A stretch of DNA of 64,000 nt from Antennarius striatus (Eukaryota > Chordata > Actinopteri > Lophiiformes > Antennariidae): positions 26,623,501-26,687,500 of the forward strand of contig NC_090779.1 in the NCBI RefSeq assembly GCF_040054535.1, given 5' to 3'. How positions within the stretch are numbered: position 1 is the stretch's first letter; each line of letters opens with the position of its first letter. The position numbers and the translations under genes are program-made. The notes under the pieces were generated by a model. It was not told the DNA's origin. It saw nothing but the letters and a program-made list of their open reading frames with translations, and made no database searches. Of the stretch, positions 45,001 through 56,929 are shown piece by piece.

Positions 45001-48000
45001 GTTATTTCCGCAAATTTAAAGTATTTTGGTAGTCCCAACCGGAAGCTATTGACGATCTAGCAACGTGTAACTTTATTTTAATGTTGTAGTAACCCATTAC
45101 GTCCAGAGGAGGGCTTCACAACTACAGATCCTTCAAGACGAATTGACAGTATTGACTTGTCTTTCGAAATAAGTTTGTTGTGTAGTTTTCCACGGAATAG
45201 TTTGTCAAATACGAAGCACGAATGTGTTATTTTGTTTGCATTTTCTCTCTTTTAAAGGTTTTATGTGTGTTTTTTGTGTGTTTATGTCTTTGTCTTTGTG
45301 TTCGTTTTGGTGTAAAGCTAATACGGCTACTCACACAGGAAGGCAGTGTGACGGATATGCATTCATTTCCGGTGGTAGCTCAAAATAAAAGCATCAATCT
45401 AAGAGGAAATGTATTTGATTCAATTTCAGGAGAAAAGTACGACCAAAAACTGGTGAAAACCTTTTAATGTTTTGACATCATTTTTGAAAGATTATTACCG
45501 TGCAAATTAAGACTTGTAGGCAGTTTGAAGTGAATAAATTCTTTAATTGTCAAAATCTAATAGGTTCTTGTGTGAAAGTGTTAAAGTTGTGGGTTAAATT
45601 TCCTGGTCAAACCAAAGAGAATGTTGCATTGTTTGTAATATTTGAAAAACAATGGGGACAAACACGTAATATTTCGGCAAATTTAAAGTATTTTGGTAGT
45701 CCCAACCGGAAGCTATTGACGATCTAGCAACGTGTAACTTTATTTGAATGTTTTTGTAGTAACCCGCTACGTCCAGAGGAGGGCATCGCAACTACAGATC
45801 CTTCAAGACGATTTGACAGTTTAGGAGAAGAAGAAGACGTGTCTTTCGAAATAAGTTTGTTGTGTAGTTTTCCACGGAATAGTTTGTCAAATACGAAGCA
45901 CGAATGTGTTATTTTGTTTGCATTTTCTCTCTTTTAAAGGTTTTATGTGTGTTTTTTGTGTGTTTATGTCTTTGTCTTTGTGTTCGTTTTGGTGTAAAGC
46001 TAATACGGCTACTCACACAGGAAGGCATTGTGACGGATATGCATTCATTTCCGGTGGAAGCTCAAAATAAAAGCATTAATCTAAGAGGAAATGTATTTGA
46101 TTAAATTTCAGGAGAAAAGTATGACCAAAAACTGGTGAAAAGTTTTTAATGTTTTGACATCATTTTTGAACGATTGTTACCGTGCAAATTAAGACTTGTA
46201 GGCAGTTTGAAGTGAATAAATTCTTTAATTGTCAAAATCTATTAGGTTCTTGTGTAAAAGTGTTAAAGTTGTGGTTCAAATTTCTGGGTCAAAACCAAAG
46301 AGAAGGTTGCATTGTGTGTCATATTTGAAAAAAAAGGGGGAAAAACACGTTATTTCCGCAAAGTTAAAGTATTTTGGTAGTCCCAACCGGAAGCTATTGA
46401 CGATCTAGCAACGTGTAACTTTATTTGAATGTTTTTGTAGTAACCCGCTACGTCCAGAGGAGGGCATCGCAACTACAGATCCTTCAAGACGATTTGACAG
46501 TTTAGGAGAAGAAGAAGACGTGTCTTTCGAAATAAGTTTGTTGTGTAGTTTTCCACGGAATAGTTTGTCAAATACGAAGCACGAATGTGTTATTTTGTTT
46601 GCATTTTCTCTCTTTTAAAGGTTTTATGTGTGTTTTTTGTGTGTTTATGTCTTTGTCTTTGTGTTCGTTTTGGTGTAAAGCTAATGCGGCTACTCACACA
46701 GGAAGGCAGTGTGACGGATATGCATTCATTTCCGGTGGAAGCTCAAAATAAAAGCATCAATCTAAGAGGAAATGTATTTGATTCAATTTCAGGAGAAAAG
46801 TACGACCAAAAACTGGTGAAAAGTTTTTAATGTTTTGACATCATTTTTGAACGATTGTTACCGTGCAAATTAAGACTTGTAGGCAGTTTGAAGTGAATAA
46901 ATTCTTTAATTGTCAAAATCTAATAGGTTCTTGTGTAAAAGTGTTAAAGTTGTGGGTTACATTTCCTGGTCAAAACCAAAGAGAAGGTTGCATTGTTTGT
47001 AATATTTGAAAAACAATGGGGACAAACACGTAATATTTCGGCAAATTTAAAGTATTTTGGTAGTCCCAACCGGAAGCTATTGACGATCTAGCAACGTGTA
47101 ACTTTATTTGAATGTTTTTGTAGTAACCCGCTACGTCCAGAGGAGGGCATCGCAACTACAGATCCTTCAAGACGATTTGACAGTTTAGGAGAAGAAGAAG
47201 ACGTGTCTTTCGAAATAAGTTTGTTGTGTAGTTTTCCACGGAATAGTTTGTCAAATACGAAGCACGAATGTGTTATTTTGTTTGCATTTTCTCTCTTTTA
47301 AAGGTTTTATGTGTGTTTTTTGTGTGTTTATGTCTTTGTCTTTGTGTTCGTTTTGGTGTAAAGCTAATACGGCTACTCACACAGGAAGGCAGTGTGACGG
47401 ATATGCATTCATTTCCGGTGGAAGCTCAAAATAAAAGCATCAATCTAAGAGGAAATGTATTTGATTCAATTTCAGGAGAAAAGTACGACCAAAAACTGGT
47501 GAAAAGTTTTTAATGTTTTGACATCATTTTTGAACGATTGTTACCGTGCAAATTAAGACTTGTAGGCAGTTTGAAGTGAATAAATTCTTTAATTGTCAAA
47601 ATCTATTAGGTTCTTGTGTAAAAGTGTTAAAGTTGTGGTTCAAATTTCTGGGTCAAAACCAAAGAGAAGGTTGCATTGTGTGTCATATTTGAAAAAAAAA
47701 GGGGAAAAACACGTTATTTCGGAAAAATTTAAAGTATTTTGGTAGTCCCAACCGGAAGCTATTGACGATCTAGCAACGTGTAACTTCATTTTAATGTTGT
47801 TGTAGTAACCCATTACGTCCAGAGGAGGGCTTCACAACTACAGATCCTTCAAGACGATTTGACAGTATTGACTTGTCTTTCGAAATAAGTTTGTTGTGTA
47901 GTTTTCCACGCAATAGTTTGTCAAATACGAAGCACGAATGTGTTATTTTGTTTGCATTTTCTCTCTTTTAAAGGTTTTTGTGTGTTATTTCCGTGTTTAT

Positions 48001-48204
48001 GTCTTTGTCTTTGTGTTCGTTTTGGTTTAAAGCTAATGCGGCTACTGACAAGAGAACGGCAGTGTCGCGGATATGCATTCATTTCCGGTGGAAGCTCAAA
48101 ATAAAAGCATCAATCTAAGAGGAAATGTATTTGATTCAATTTCAGGAGAAAAGTACGACCAAAAACTGGTGAAAAGTTTTTAATGTTTTGACATCATTTT
48201 TGAA
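42024..48204 (+). repeat. Satellite array, nine ~670-685 bp units
   Basis: The marker CACGAATGTGTTATTTTG recurs with ATG at 42525, 43210, 43875, 44557, 45222, 45904, 46585, 47268 and 47938. Two unit types alternate. Type A has GGAGAAGAAGAAGACGTG. Type B lacks it and has AGTATTGACTTGTC. Their order is A A B A B A A A B. A 1347-bp A-B dimer is nearly perfectly duplicated at about 43400-46100. Each unit keeps AACCGGAAGC, TTTCCGGTGG and CAAAATAAAAGC. Small frames repeat with the units but show no family motif. Confidence 0.96.
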
Positions 48205-48338
48205 TATGCATAATGGTCCTTTGTCTCCCTCGAGTGTTTAAAATGAGTACTACAGTTAATGAACTGTAGGTTTCACCTGATCTACAGTTTTATTGGTCTA
48301 AGTTGTGCATCTTAGTTTTGTCTATTTAATTATTGTTT

Positions 48339-49786
48339 TGCAGATGGAAAACATATTTTATTCCACCAAAAGTCTTCCACCGTTCTTTATTTTTTTTAAT
48401 CTTCATTCTTTTGTTTAAACGAGTGTTTTGTATTTTATTTTGAAGTTGTTCTTTTGGTGTCTCCGTTACTTTCAACCCGTGACGTCACTTCCGTGGCGCG
48501 CCCTTTCCTCAGTCCCATTCTGGAGATGACGGAGGAAGGTGAGTTTGTGAAGTGCTCCTGCGTTGCATGTGGTATAAAAAGTTATACGAAGGAAGTTAAA
48601 GTGTTAGAAAGTAAGAATTGGGTTTGATGCTATCGAATTTTTGTCACGAGTGAAGTGTTTGGTCAATGTTTAGCCCTTTTAGCCCTGACCTATTTTGGCC
48701 GTTTTTTGGTACTTTTGATATTTGTCTCTATATACCACATTAAAATGATTTAACATACCCATGCTTGGTATGTTTATCTTCAGCACAACCTCAGCTATAT
48801 GAAGATAGTTTTTATTTCCATATAACTTACTATATTGACATATTGGAGCAAAATACACACACACAGTCAAATCCGGAAATGGAAAAATATTATGTAATTG
48901 CACATAAAAACCAAAAACATGCTGATCAAATTCATTTTGAACTCTAAAAAGGTTTGTGTCATTTGTGCCACTCTTGAAGGAGTTTTTTTGGGCCCAAATA
49001 GATAGTCAAATTCGAAAGTGGAACAAATTGTATTTTATTGTACATAAAAACCCCAAAAAATGCTCATTGAATTTGATTTTGAACTCAAAAAAGGTTGCCA
49101 TAGACTTCTAACATTACTATATGTAGTTTCTGTCACTTGTGCCACTCTACAAAGGAGTGCTTCAAAGTAAGAATGCGCATGCGTCAAGCGTAAATCGTGC
49201 GCGTAATGGCGTGCTTTATTGTGACGTTTACGTCACGTAACAAGATGCACCAATCATGGTACGTCTTTGCATCACATGACAAGCATGTACGAATCGCAAA
49301 ACATGTTTACATCACGTGAATCACTTGTATAATGGTGACTACATGGAGAGAAACACGGCGTCGGCCGCCTGTGGATAAGGAGCGCTTTGAAGCGCTTTCC
49401 TTTGTTCTTATGTAAATGATCAGATCTCCGGTTTTCCGGGGTCAATCGGCTCCAAATAAAAACCGGAAGAAAGTTTCACATCTATACTGTCACGGAAACA
49501 TGACCACAGCAACCCACATGACAGACTTCATTAGTTAAGAAGGGTTTAAAAACACATGCGCTCAGATCACGGCGCCGTGATAGTCGGGCTTTAAGGGTTA
49601 GAGAATGTGTATGTCGCGGGAAAAATTCGGGACAACCGCAGCAATTGTTTTCATGACATTTCCTGTGCTGCAGGTTGCTGCGCTCTGTCCCGCTTTGTGT
49701 GCGCAATTTGTGACCGTGTCTCTTCATTTGTGCAGAATAAATACGCCAGCTGGGCTCAAACCATCACGTCCAGGGTCCTTATTACA
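48339..49786 (+). mobile_element. LTR-like segment (copy B), split by a transposon
   Basis: It corresponds to 13732-14248, from TGCAGATGG to ATTACA, with TATAAAA at 48573 and AATAAA near 49736. A 924-bp piggyBac-like insertion splits it at 48674-49597. Confidence 0.42.
48674..49597. mobile_element. piggyBac-like non-autonomous element, TTAG target
   Basis: The ends CCCTTTTAGCCCTGAC and, reversed, CCCTTAAAGCCCGACT form inverted repeats, flanked by TTAG at 48670-48673 and 49598-49601. Copies A (near 14058) and C have the uninterrupted site GTTTAGAGAATGTG. TTAG instead of the usual TTAA is unusual. Inside, a block of about 130-150 bp is directly duplicated (about 48866-48985 and 49002-49160). 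No transposase frame is present. Confidence 0.78.
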
Positions 49787-50149
49787 CAACGCAGAGACCT
49801 TAAAGGACAAGTTGGGCCAGACCGGCTACACCAGCAGGTGTGTGTAAAGCTGGCTGATGGAGCTGCAGGACGTCACCCCCACAGTCCCAGTCCGGGGGGG
49901 CCAGAGGAAGACCCCTGAGCGGCTTCCTCTGGGAGGAGCCTCCAGCAGCAGGTGAGTCCCTCCTGATGGGGGTGGGGGGTCCCAGAGTGGTGGTCGGACA
50001 GGAACCAGTGGCCACCAGCTGTGTGGCGGTGCTCACGTTAACCTACCGGGCCCTCAGGTCCGGTACCGAGCTGGACCTGGGGTGACGTAGGCCTGCAGAC
50101 ACCGGTTGTTGGTCGGACTGAAACGTGAGCGCGCTCCGGTGTGAAATTA

Positions 50150-50863
50150 CAGTAATACCTCTGTGCTCGACCATAATCCGTTCTGAGGTGGTGGTTGAGC
50201 ACCGATTTGTTCGACCACCGAAACCAATTTTCCCATAAGAAATAATGGAAAGTATTTTAATCCGTTCTTACCATTTAGAAAAATACCTAAAATATTATAA
50301 GAACGTGTATCTAAACAACAATGAATACGTAAATGTGCACAAGCAGTACATGATAAAGATAAAGCATTATAAACCATTTTGTATAATTTACTTTACGTTT
50401 TAGAGAGTGGTTGATGACGCTAGGTAACGCGCCTCCAGGGGTTTTCTCCCTTCTCTCTCTCTATCGTGGAGGTGAATCTGGCTGGGCAGTAGCCTTCCTC
50501 TTTTCTTTAAGAAGGAACCTGTCCATTGTCAGTTGCTTCTGCTTCAAGATAGTGGAAATGGTTGACTTTGCCATTTCGTACTGCGACGCGAGGTCGGACA
50601 CTCATACACCACTTTCATATTTTACTATAATTTCCGTACGTCTTTGCGTACGTAATTTGCGTACGTGTTGCTCTGCTGGCGGTCTGAGTCGAACTGACGC
50701 TTACCCGCTGGCCGAGGAGCGCAGCCGAGGAGCGTGTTCGGGTCGACTCGGCTAGTCCAGTACCGAAAATCTGTTCGGGGTCCGATACATTTTCTACTCG
50801 AATTTTTTGGTCGAGCACCGATTTGGTTGAGTATAGAGGCGGTCGAGTACAGAGGTATCACTG
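50150..50863. mobile_element. TcMar-type MITE with TA target duplication
   Basis: CAGTAATACCTCTGTGCTCG and, reversed, CAGTGATACCTCTGTACTCG are the ends, flanked by TA at 50148-50149 and 50864-50865. Copy C has the empty site GTGAAATTATTTGTTTG at about 55351. The 714-bp element has no transposase. Confidence 0.92.
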
Positions 50864-51044
50864 TATTTGTTTGAAACTTAAAATCAGACCAGCTTTGATT
50901 TCAATGACGTCACTTTAATTAAAAACCTAAAAGAGCAAAAATCTAAACGGCTGGAGTCACAGCGATGAGACGCGTCATCATCCAGAGACACCTGGTTCCA
51001 CAAGGGAAGCTCCGCCCACCGCATGAGGCCTTCACCCTGATGAT

Positions 51045-51270
51045 GATTATTGATGATGATGCTGCTGGTTATTGATGATACTGCTGCTGGTTATTGATGA
51101 TACTGCTGCTGGTTATTGATGATACTGCTGCTGGTTATTGATGATACTGCTGCTGGTTATTGATGGTACTGCTGCTGGTTGTTGATGATAATGCTGCTGG
51201 TTATTGATGATAATGCTAGTTATTGATGATAATGCTGGTTATTGATGATAATGCTGCTGGTTATTGATGA
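51045..51270. repeat. GATGATACTGCTGCTGGTTAT tandem repeat, about 9 copies
   Basis: Units of about 21 bp with ACT/AAT variants, expanded relative to 14530 and 55540. Confidence 0.9.
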
Positions 51271-52149
51271 TAATACCAAGTCGGTTTAAATGTGACGTCA
51301 CCTGACGTGACTGTATTGAAGTGAACTGACTGATAGATTAGTGTTAAGAAAACACACCAGAACAGTTTAACAGTTAATCTAAAAAGACTGAAGATGTCAA
51401 GTGTGTGTTGTGTAAAGAAACTGGTTTCCCTGTACAATGTGTTGTTGGTGACCACATAACTTGCCTTAGATGACAGATGCTCGTAGACTGATCGTTGGCC
51501 TAAGGAGCGACACTTTATTCACTGTCATTCACGCATGTTACACTCTCAGCCATGCCGGTGTCCGGTCTCATCACACTGTCCCGTATCACTCCGCCCACTC
51601 GTCATTCACATCATCATCACAGTATAAGTGCGCGGCACTATGTACTACAAAATGAAAGTCTTTGGTGTCCACAGTGAACGTGTGAAGGTTGACAAAGACA
51701 ATTTAACTATTTAAAGGTGAAATTGTTTAGTTACAAAAAGGATCATAAAAATTATCAATCCAATTAAAAACATGTTAAGTTTAGATAAACATATTAATTA
51801 AAAATCAGTAGTCAAAGAATAGAATACATTTTTTGTTTACACTATCTTAATTATGAAGACTCTAATTCTGAAAAACTAGGTTGTGGACTAGGTTTTAAAA
51901 TGACTATTTTTTGAACCCAGCTAACTATGTATTTTAAAGGAACCAGGTTTAGAACTAACCAGCATCACTGTGTGCAGGAGACACACTCTGAAGCACAGGA
52001 TTCAGATTTACGGTAGTGTTAATGGGAAGAAAAACGGAGTAGGGGTCACTTTAAAAGAAGGGTTAGCTAAGAGGATTGTGTAGGTGGAAAGTGTCAGATC
52101 CAGTGATGAGGGGGAAACTTGACATTGAGGGTGTGATATTTACGAGCGG

Positions 52150-52550
52150 AAGGAACATTCTTCCTTCTCCACTCCACTCATTAATGCACTGGTGCTGTTT
52201 TCCTCTCCATCGCATGCCACCACCTTTCTAAATATTCCTCCACCAGCTCCGTGCAGATCAGTGTCATCTGTGAACATCATGGTCCATGGGGAATCCAGTC
52301 TAACTTCATGTCAGCCTATTACCTCCACAGCAAACAGGAAGGGGCTCAGATCTGATCCCTGATCAGTCCCACCTCTACCTCGAACCCCTGTCACACCTGC
52401 AGCACACCTCACCTGTTCTGCTGCCCTCCTTCATGTCCTGTACTGTTCTAACGGACTTCACTGCCACTCGACTTCCTCATGCAGTCCTACACTTCCTCTG
52501 TCAGACTTTCTCTAGATCTACAAAGACACCATGGAGCTTCTTCTTTGGGG
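52150..52550 (-). pseudogene. RTE-derived minus arm without its partner
   Basis: TTCCTTCTCCACTCCACTCA through TAGATCTACAAAGACACCAT matches the minus arm of the hairpins elsewhere. The plus arm is absent in copy B, probably by deletion. Confidence 0.75.
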
Positions 52551-52737
52551 CAGCAGTGTCTCTGTGGTAACCCTAACCCTAGGTTGTTCAGTAAATTTTG
52601 GTACTACAACTTGTTTCATCACTGAACACAAACCCTGTTAGTTCTTGGGTCTCCGTCTAGAGGAGCTTCTTCATAGAAAAACCCTAAAAGATGTATTGGT
52701 GTGTGTGTGTCCGTCCGTCCGTCCGTCCCTCTGATTG

Positions 52738-52878
52738 TGGTGATAATACTGCTGCTGGTGATGATGGTGACGCTGATGACGCTGATGATGATGATGATGC
52801 TGCTGCTGATGACGCTGCTGATGACGCTGATGATGACGCTGATGATGATGATGATACTGATGATGACACTGCTGATTG
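52738..52878. repeat. GATGATGCTGCTGATGACGC trinucleotide-like array
   Basis: Long Asp- or Ser-rich frames here are repeat artefacts. A CCGTCCGTCCGTCC run precedes it. Confidence 0.92.
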
Positions 52879-53865
52879 TTGGGCTATCACTCAGCGGCGC
52901 CCGGACGGGAGGGAAGACCTCAGGCCTTTGTTTCCAGGTGGGCCGGGTCCTGTCATGTCTCCCAAAGGAGGTCCAATCAAACGTCCATCACGCACAGCTG
53001 GAAGAGAAGAACACATTAAAAACACAGCAGGCCACCTAGAAGGTCTTCAAGAGGGACGGAGCACGGGACGGACGGAATCCATTTCCTTTTTACAACCTGT
53101 CTTATACACTTCAAAGAAACATAATAAACATCTGGGTTGATGGGTTGTCATGGAAACAGCCTCTGTCCAGAACTGGCAGGGGACCAGAGACGGAGATGAC
53201 ATCATGTCAGTGTGATCAGCTTCGTTCACACTGGTCTTTAATTCAACACGTTGATCCCAAGAACAGAAATGTTTCCTTCAAAGGAGTCCCGACATCAGAG
53301 GAACCTATCAATATGTCTGATCAGTACTGAATATATCATTATTATCATACTCAATAATCATTACTGTCACAAAGTCATTTGTTGGTGATTTGAATTCCAC
53401 TGCATTAACCCCTGATACTCAGCCACTCATCCCAATTCATCTTGTATTATTGGGTTAGAACACGAAGCCAGTGGACCAGTAGAACAAAGAGAGTTATACT
53501 GGTGTCTGTGGGACCGAGCTGCAAATTATTATGCCATTCTAAAGAAAATGCATTTAAAATGACGTCTAGAATGGCACCGGATGAACTGCACACAGTTTGT
53601 GTGATGCAGGCCGTCAGTCTGTAAGAGTTTGTAGTATTTTTATCTTCATTTACAGCCTGTTTGGTGTGGCAGAGAAAAGTAAAGGGTTTCAACCGTCACT
53701 CTTCTCTGCCTAGCATACATGTTCTGTGTGTGTGCGTGTGTGTGTGTGTGTGTGTGTGCGTGCGTGTGTGTGTGTGTGTGTGTGTGCGTGTGTCTGTGTG
53801 TGTGTTATTCCTCTCTGTTCAGTGATATCATGTGATATTCTCTGTCTTAATTCAATCAGACCTGA

Positions 53866-53899
<34 letters not shown>

Positions 53900-54061
53900 C
53901 TGATAAATGTGTGTTGTGATCCGTCCTCCTGAGAAGAAGCAGGTGAGCGGTCATGCGTGTAGCGCCACCTGCTGTCAGCAGAAGGACCTGAGCACCAGTT
54001 TCAGTCCCAATCAGGTGTGAAGTAGAACCGGTTCTAATCAGTCCGGTCTGACCCTCATGTC
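52879..54061. other. Unique spacer between copies B and C
   Basis: I see no recognisable gene or transposon. It contains the microsatellite pair at 53727-53896. Confidence 0.45.
53727..53896. repeat. (TG)n and (CA)n microsatellite pair
   Basis: A TG/TGCG run (53727-53803) and a CA run (53869-53896) face each other across about 65 bp and could pair as a hairpin. Confidence 0.9.
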
Positions 54062-54319
54062 CAGGATCACTGGTGTGAGGACTTGTGTTTCAATATTAAA
54101 TCTGGTTTCTGGTTCTGGTTCCTGTTCTCCTTCATGTTCGCTGTGATTCTTCTGAAATATTCAGCTTTGGGTTTTATTCACGTTTTCAGGTGAGAGTGTT
54201 GTAATTGTTCAAGAATAAAATGAATCATCAGAAACACAACTTGTCTAATAACAAACAGTTCATGTTGGACGTGAACAACTTCTACTGCGCATGTGCGCTG
54301 CGTCAGTGGATTCAAGGAA

Positions 54320-54432
54320 ATCAGACTAATGATGACCAGCTGCAGCAGGAGCCGCGTGACCATGATGATTGGCTGATGGGTGGGCGTGGATTGGCTGATT
54401 GATCAGTGTGGATTGGCTGATGGGATGGTTTT
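54320..54432 (+). promoter_or_regulatory. Promoter-like block with phased CCAAT boxes (copy C)
   Basis: ATTGG boxes at 54368, 54390 and 54412 keep the 22-bp spacing of copy A, and the GGGTGGGCGTGG motif is kept. Confidence 0.45.
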
Positions 54433-54669
54433 ATGTCAGATTTGGCGTCTCCAACACAGATGATGTCAGTCGGCGTGCAGAGTTTGGTCCAGCGCCTTCA
54501 GGTCAGCGTTAACGCGGGTTTCTCCTCCACGGCTCTGGAAGCTTCGCTTCAGGACGAGTTAAGATTCAAGCAGCAGCGACCCGGCGTTAGCCAGCAGCTG
54601 TGTGTAAAGCTGGCGTTAACCCGCGGCTGTGCCTTTCCTCAGCCCCGTTGTGGCGATGGAGGAAGGTGA
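54433..54669 (+). CDS. Short unclassified ORF (copy C)
   Basis: A 78-codon frame begins MSDLASPTQMMS, shares ALEASLQDELRFK with copy A and continues QQRPGVSQQLCVKL. It ends by running into the LTR-like segment. No family is recognised. Confidence 0.3.
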   Translation: MSDLASPTQMMSVGVQSLVQRLQVSVNAGFSSTALEASLQDELRFKQQRPGVSQQLCVKLALTRGCAFPQPRCGDGGR

Positions 54670-55006
54670 GTTTGTGAAGTGCTCCCGCGTTGCATGTGGT
54701 ATAAAAAGTTCAACGAATGAAGTTAAAGTGTTAGAAAGTAAGAATTGGGTTTGATACTATCGAGTTTTTGTGATCTTAAGTTTAGTTTTTGTCCCGAGTA
54801 AAGTGTTTGGTCAATGTTTAGAGAATGTGTATTTCGCAGGAGAAGTTCAGGACAACCGCGTCAATTGTTTTGATGACATTTCCTGTGCTGCAGGTTGCTG
54901 CGCTCTGTCCCGCTTTGTGTGCGCAATTTGTGACCGTGTCTCTTCATTTGTGCAGAATAAATACGCCAGCTGGGCTCAAACCATCACGTCCAGGGTCCTT
55001 ATTACA
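54629..55006 (+). mobile_element. LTR-like segment, 5'-shortened (copy C)
   Basis: It begins within TGCCTTTCCTCAG and keeps TATAAAA at 54700 and AATAAA near 54956, ending ATTACA at 55006. Confidence 0.4.
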
Positions 55007-55305
55007 CAACGCAGAGACCTTAAAGGACAAGTTGGGCCAGACCGGCTACACCAGCAGGTGTGTGTAAAGCTGGCTGATGGAGCTGCAGGACGTCACCCCC
55101 ACAGTCCCGGTCCGGGGCGGCCAGAGGAAGCCCCTGAGCGGCTTCCTCTCGGAGGAGCCTCCAGCAGCAGGTAAGTCCCTCCTGATGGGGGTGTTGGCTC
55201 ATGGGGGGGCGGAACCAGTGGCCACCAGCCGTGTGGCGGTGCTCACGTTAACCTACCGGGCCCTCAGGTCCGGTACCGAGCTGGACCTGGGGTGACGTAG
55301 GCCTG
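55007..55305 (+). other. Coding-like block (copy C)
   Basis: Frames include LKDKLGQTGYTSRCV, GGQRKPLSGFLSEEPPAAG just before an AGCAG|GTAAGT donor, and TYRALRSGTELDLG. Copy B (49787-50095) carries most of this too. Possibly exon remnants of an unknown gene. Confidence 0.3.
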
Positions 55306-55539
55306 CAGACACCGGTTGTTGGTCGGACTGAAACGTGAGCGCGCTCCGGTGTGAAATTATTTGTTTGAAACTTAAAATCAGACAAGCTTTGATTTCAATG
55401 ACGTCACTTTAATTAAAAACCTAAAAGAGCAAAAATCTAAACGGCTGGAGTCACAGCGATGAGACGCGTCATCATCCAGAGACACCTGGTTCCACAAGGG
55501 GAGCTCCGCCCACCGCATGAGGCCTTCACCCTGATGATG

Positions 55540-55665
55540 ATTATTGATGATGATGCTGCTGGTTATTGATGATAATGCTGCTGGTTATTGATGATAATGC
55601 TGCTGGTTATTGATGATACTGCTGCTGGTTATTGATGATAATGCTGCTGGTTATTGATAATAATA
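55540..55665. repeat. TGATGATAATGCTGCTGGTTAT tandem repeat
   Basis: About five units of 21 bp, related to 51045-51270. Confidence 0.88.
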
Positions 55666-56929
55666 CCAAGTCGTGTTAAATGTGACGTCACCTGACGTGA
55701 CTGTATTGAAGTGAACTGACTGATAGATTAGTGTTAAGAAAACACACCAGAACAGTTTAACAGTTTATCTTAAAAGATTCAAGATATAAAGTGTGTGTTG
55801 TGTAAAGAAACTGGTTTCCCTGTACAATGTGTTGTTGGTGACCACATAACTTGCCTTAGATGACAGATGCTCGTAGAATCATCGTTGGCCTCAGAAGCGA
55901 CACTTTATTCACTGTCATTCACACACGTTACACTCTCAGCCATGCCGGTGTCCGGTCTCATCACACTGTCCCGTATCACTCCGCCCACAAAGCATCACAG
56001 TATAAGTGCACGGCACTATGTAGTACACAATGAAAGTCTTTGGTGTCCACAGTGAACGTGTGAAGGTTGACAAAGACTATTTTAACTATGAAATGACAAG
56101 AACTAAAAAGCATTTACTTGCATAAATGTGTAACACGTGGGTCATTGTGCAATTTGAACAGCATTTCAACTTTCTATAGTTTTATGTGAACATTTAGTTT
56201 TCCTTCAGGTGTTCATGAAACATTTCTTTTTGTCATTTGGTCTTTGTTGACTGGAGCTCAGGTTTGGCTCCATGGTCCTTTGTTTCCCTCGAGTGGTTAA
56301 AATGAGTACTACAGCTAATGAACTGTTGGTTTCACCTGATCTAGAGTTGTATTGGTCTAAAGTTGTGTATTTAGTTTTGTCTATTTAATTATTGTTAGAG
56401 GTTGGGGGTAGGGGCTGGTTAATTTGGGAGGGGGTCAGAGAGGGAAGAGTGCACCGATGAATCAGAATCTCAAAGTACCTAAGAAGTGAAATTGGTTACA
56501 AAAAGGATCATAAAAATTATCAATCCAATTAAAAACATGTTAAGTTCAGATAAATATTTTAATGAAAAATCAGTAGTCAAAGAATAGGAATACATTTTTT
56601 TTGTTTACACTATCTTAATTATGAAGACTCTAATTCTGAAAAACTAGGTTGTGGACTAGGTTTTAAAATGACTAGTTTTTGAACGCAGCTAACTATGGAT
56701 TTTAAAGGAACCAGGTTTAGAACTAACCAGCATCACTGTGTGCAGGAGAGCAGGTGGAAAGGCAGTAGGTCTAGAATCTGAAGAACAGGATTCAGATTTA
56801 CTGTGGTGTTAATGCGAAGAGAAACGGAGTAGGGGTCACTTTAAAATAAGGGTTAGCTAAGAGGGTCGTGTAGGTGGAAAGTGTCAGATCCAGTGATGAG
56901 GGGGAAACTTGACATTGAGGGTGTTATAA

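Larger units (their letters stand above)
48205..52720 (+). repeat. Segmental duplication copy B (partial, rearranged)
   Basis: Starting at ATGGTCCTTTGTCTCCCTCG (48214), blocks match copies A and C but begin with the segment that in A lies at 15215-15340 and then jump to the LTR-like segment. The SINE and Harbinger parts are missing. A short remnant of the filler block (52590-52700) remains before a trinucleotide array. Confidence 0.82.

Noticed and set aside
43210-47513. Small repeated frames in the satellite (MCYFVCIFSLLK... and MRCPPLDVAGYY...)
   Set aside because: They recur only because the units recur; some copies end early, and codon pattern and motifs give no support.
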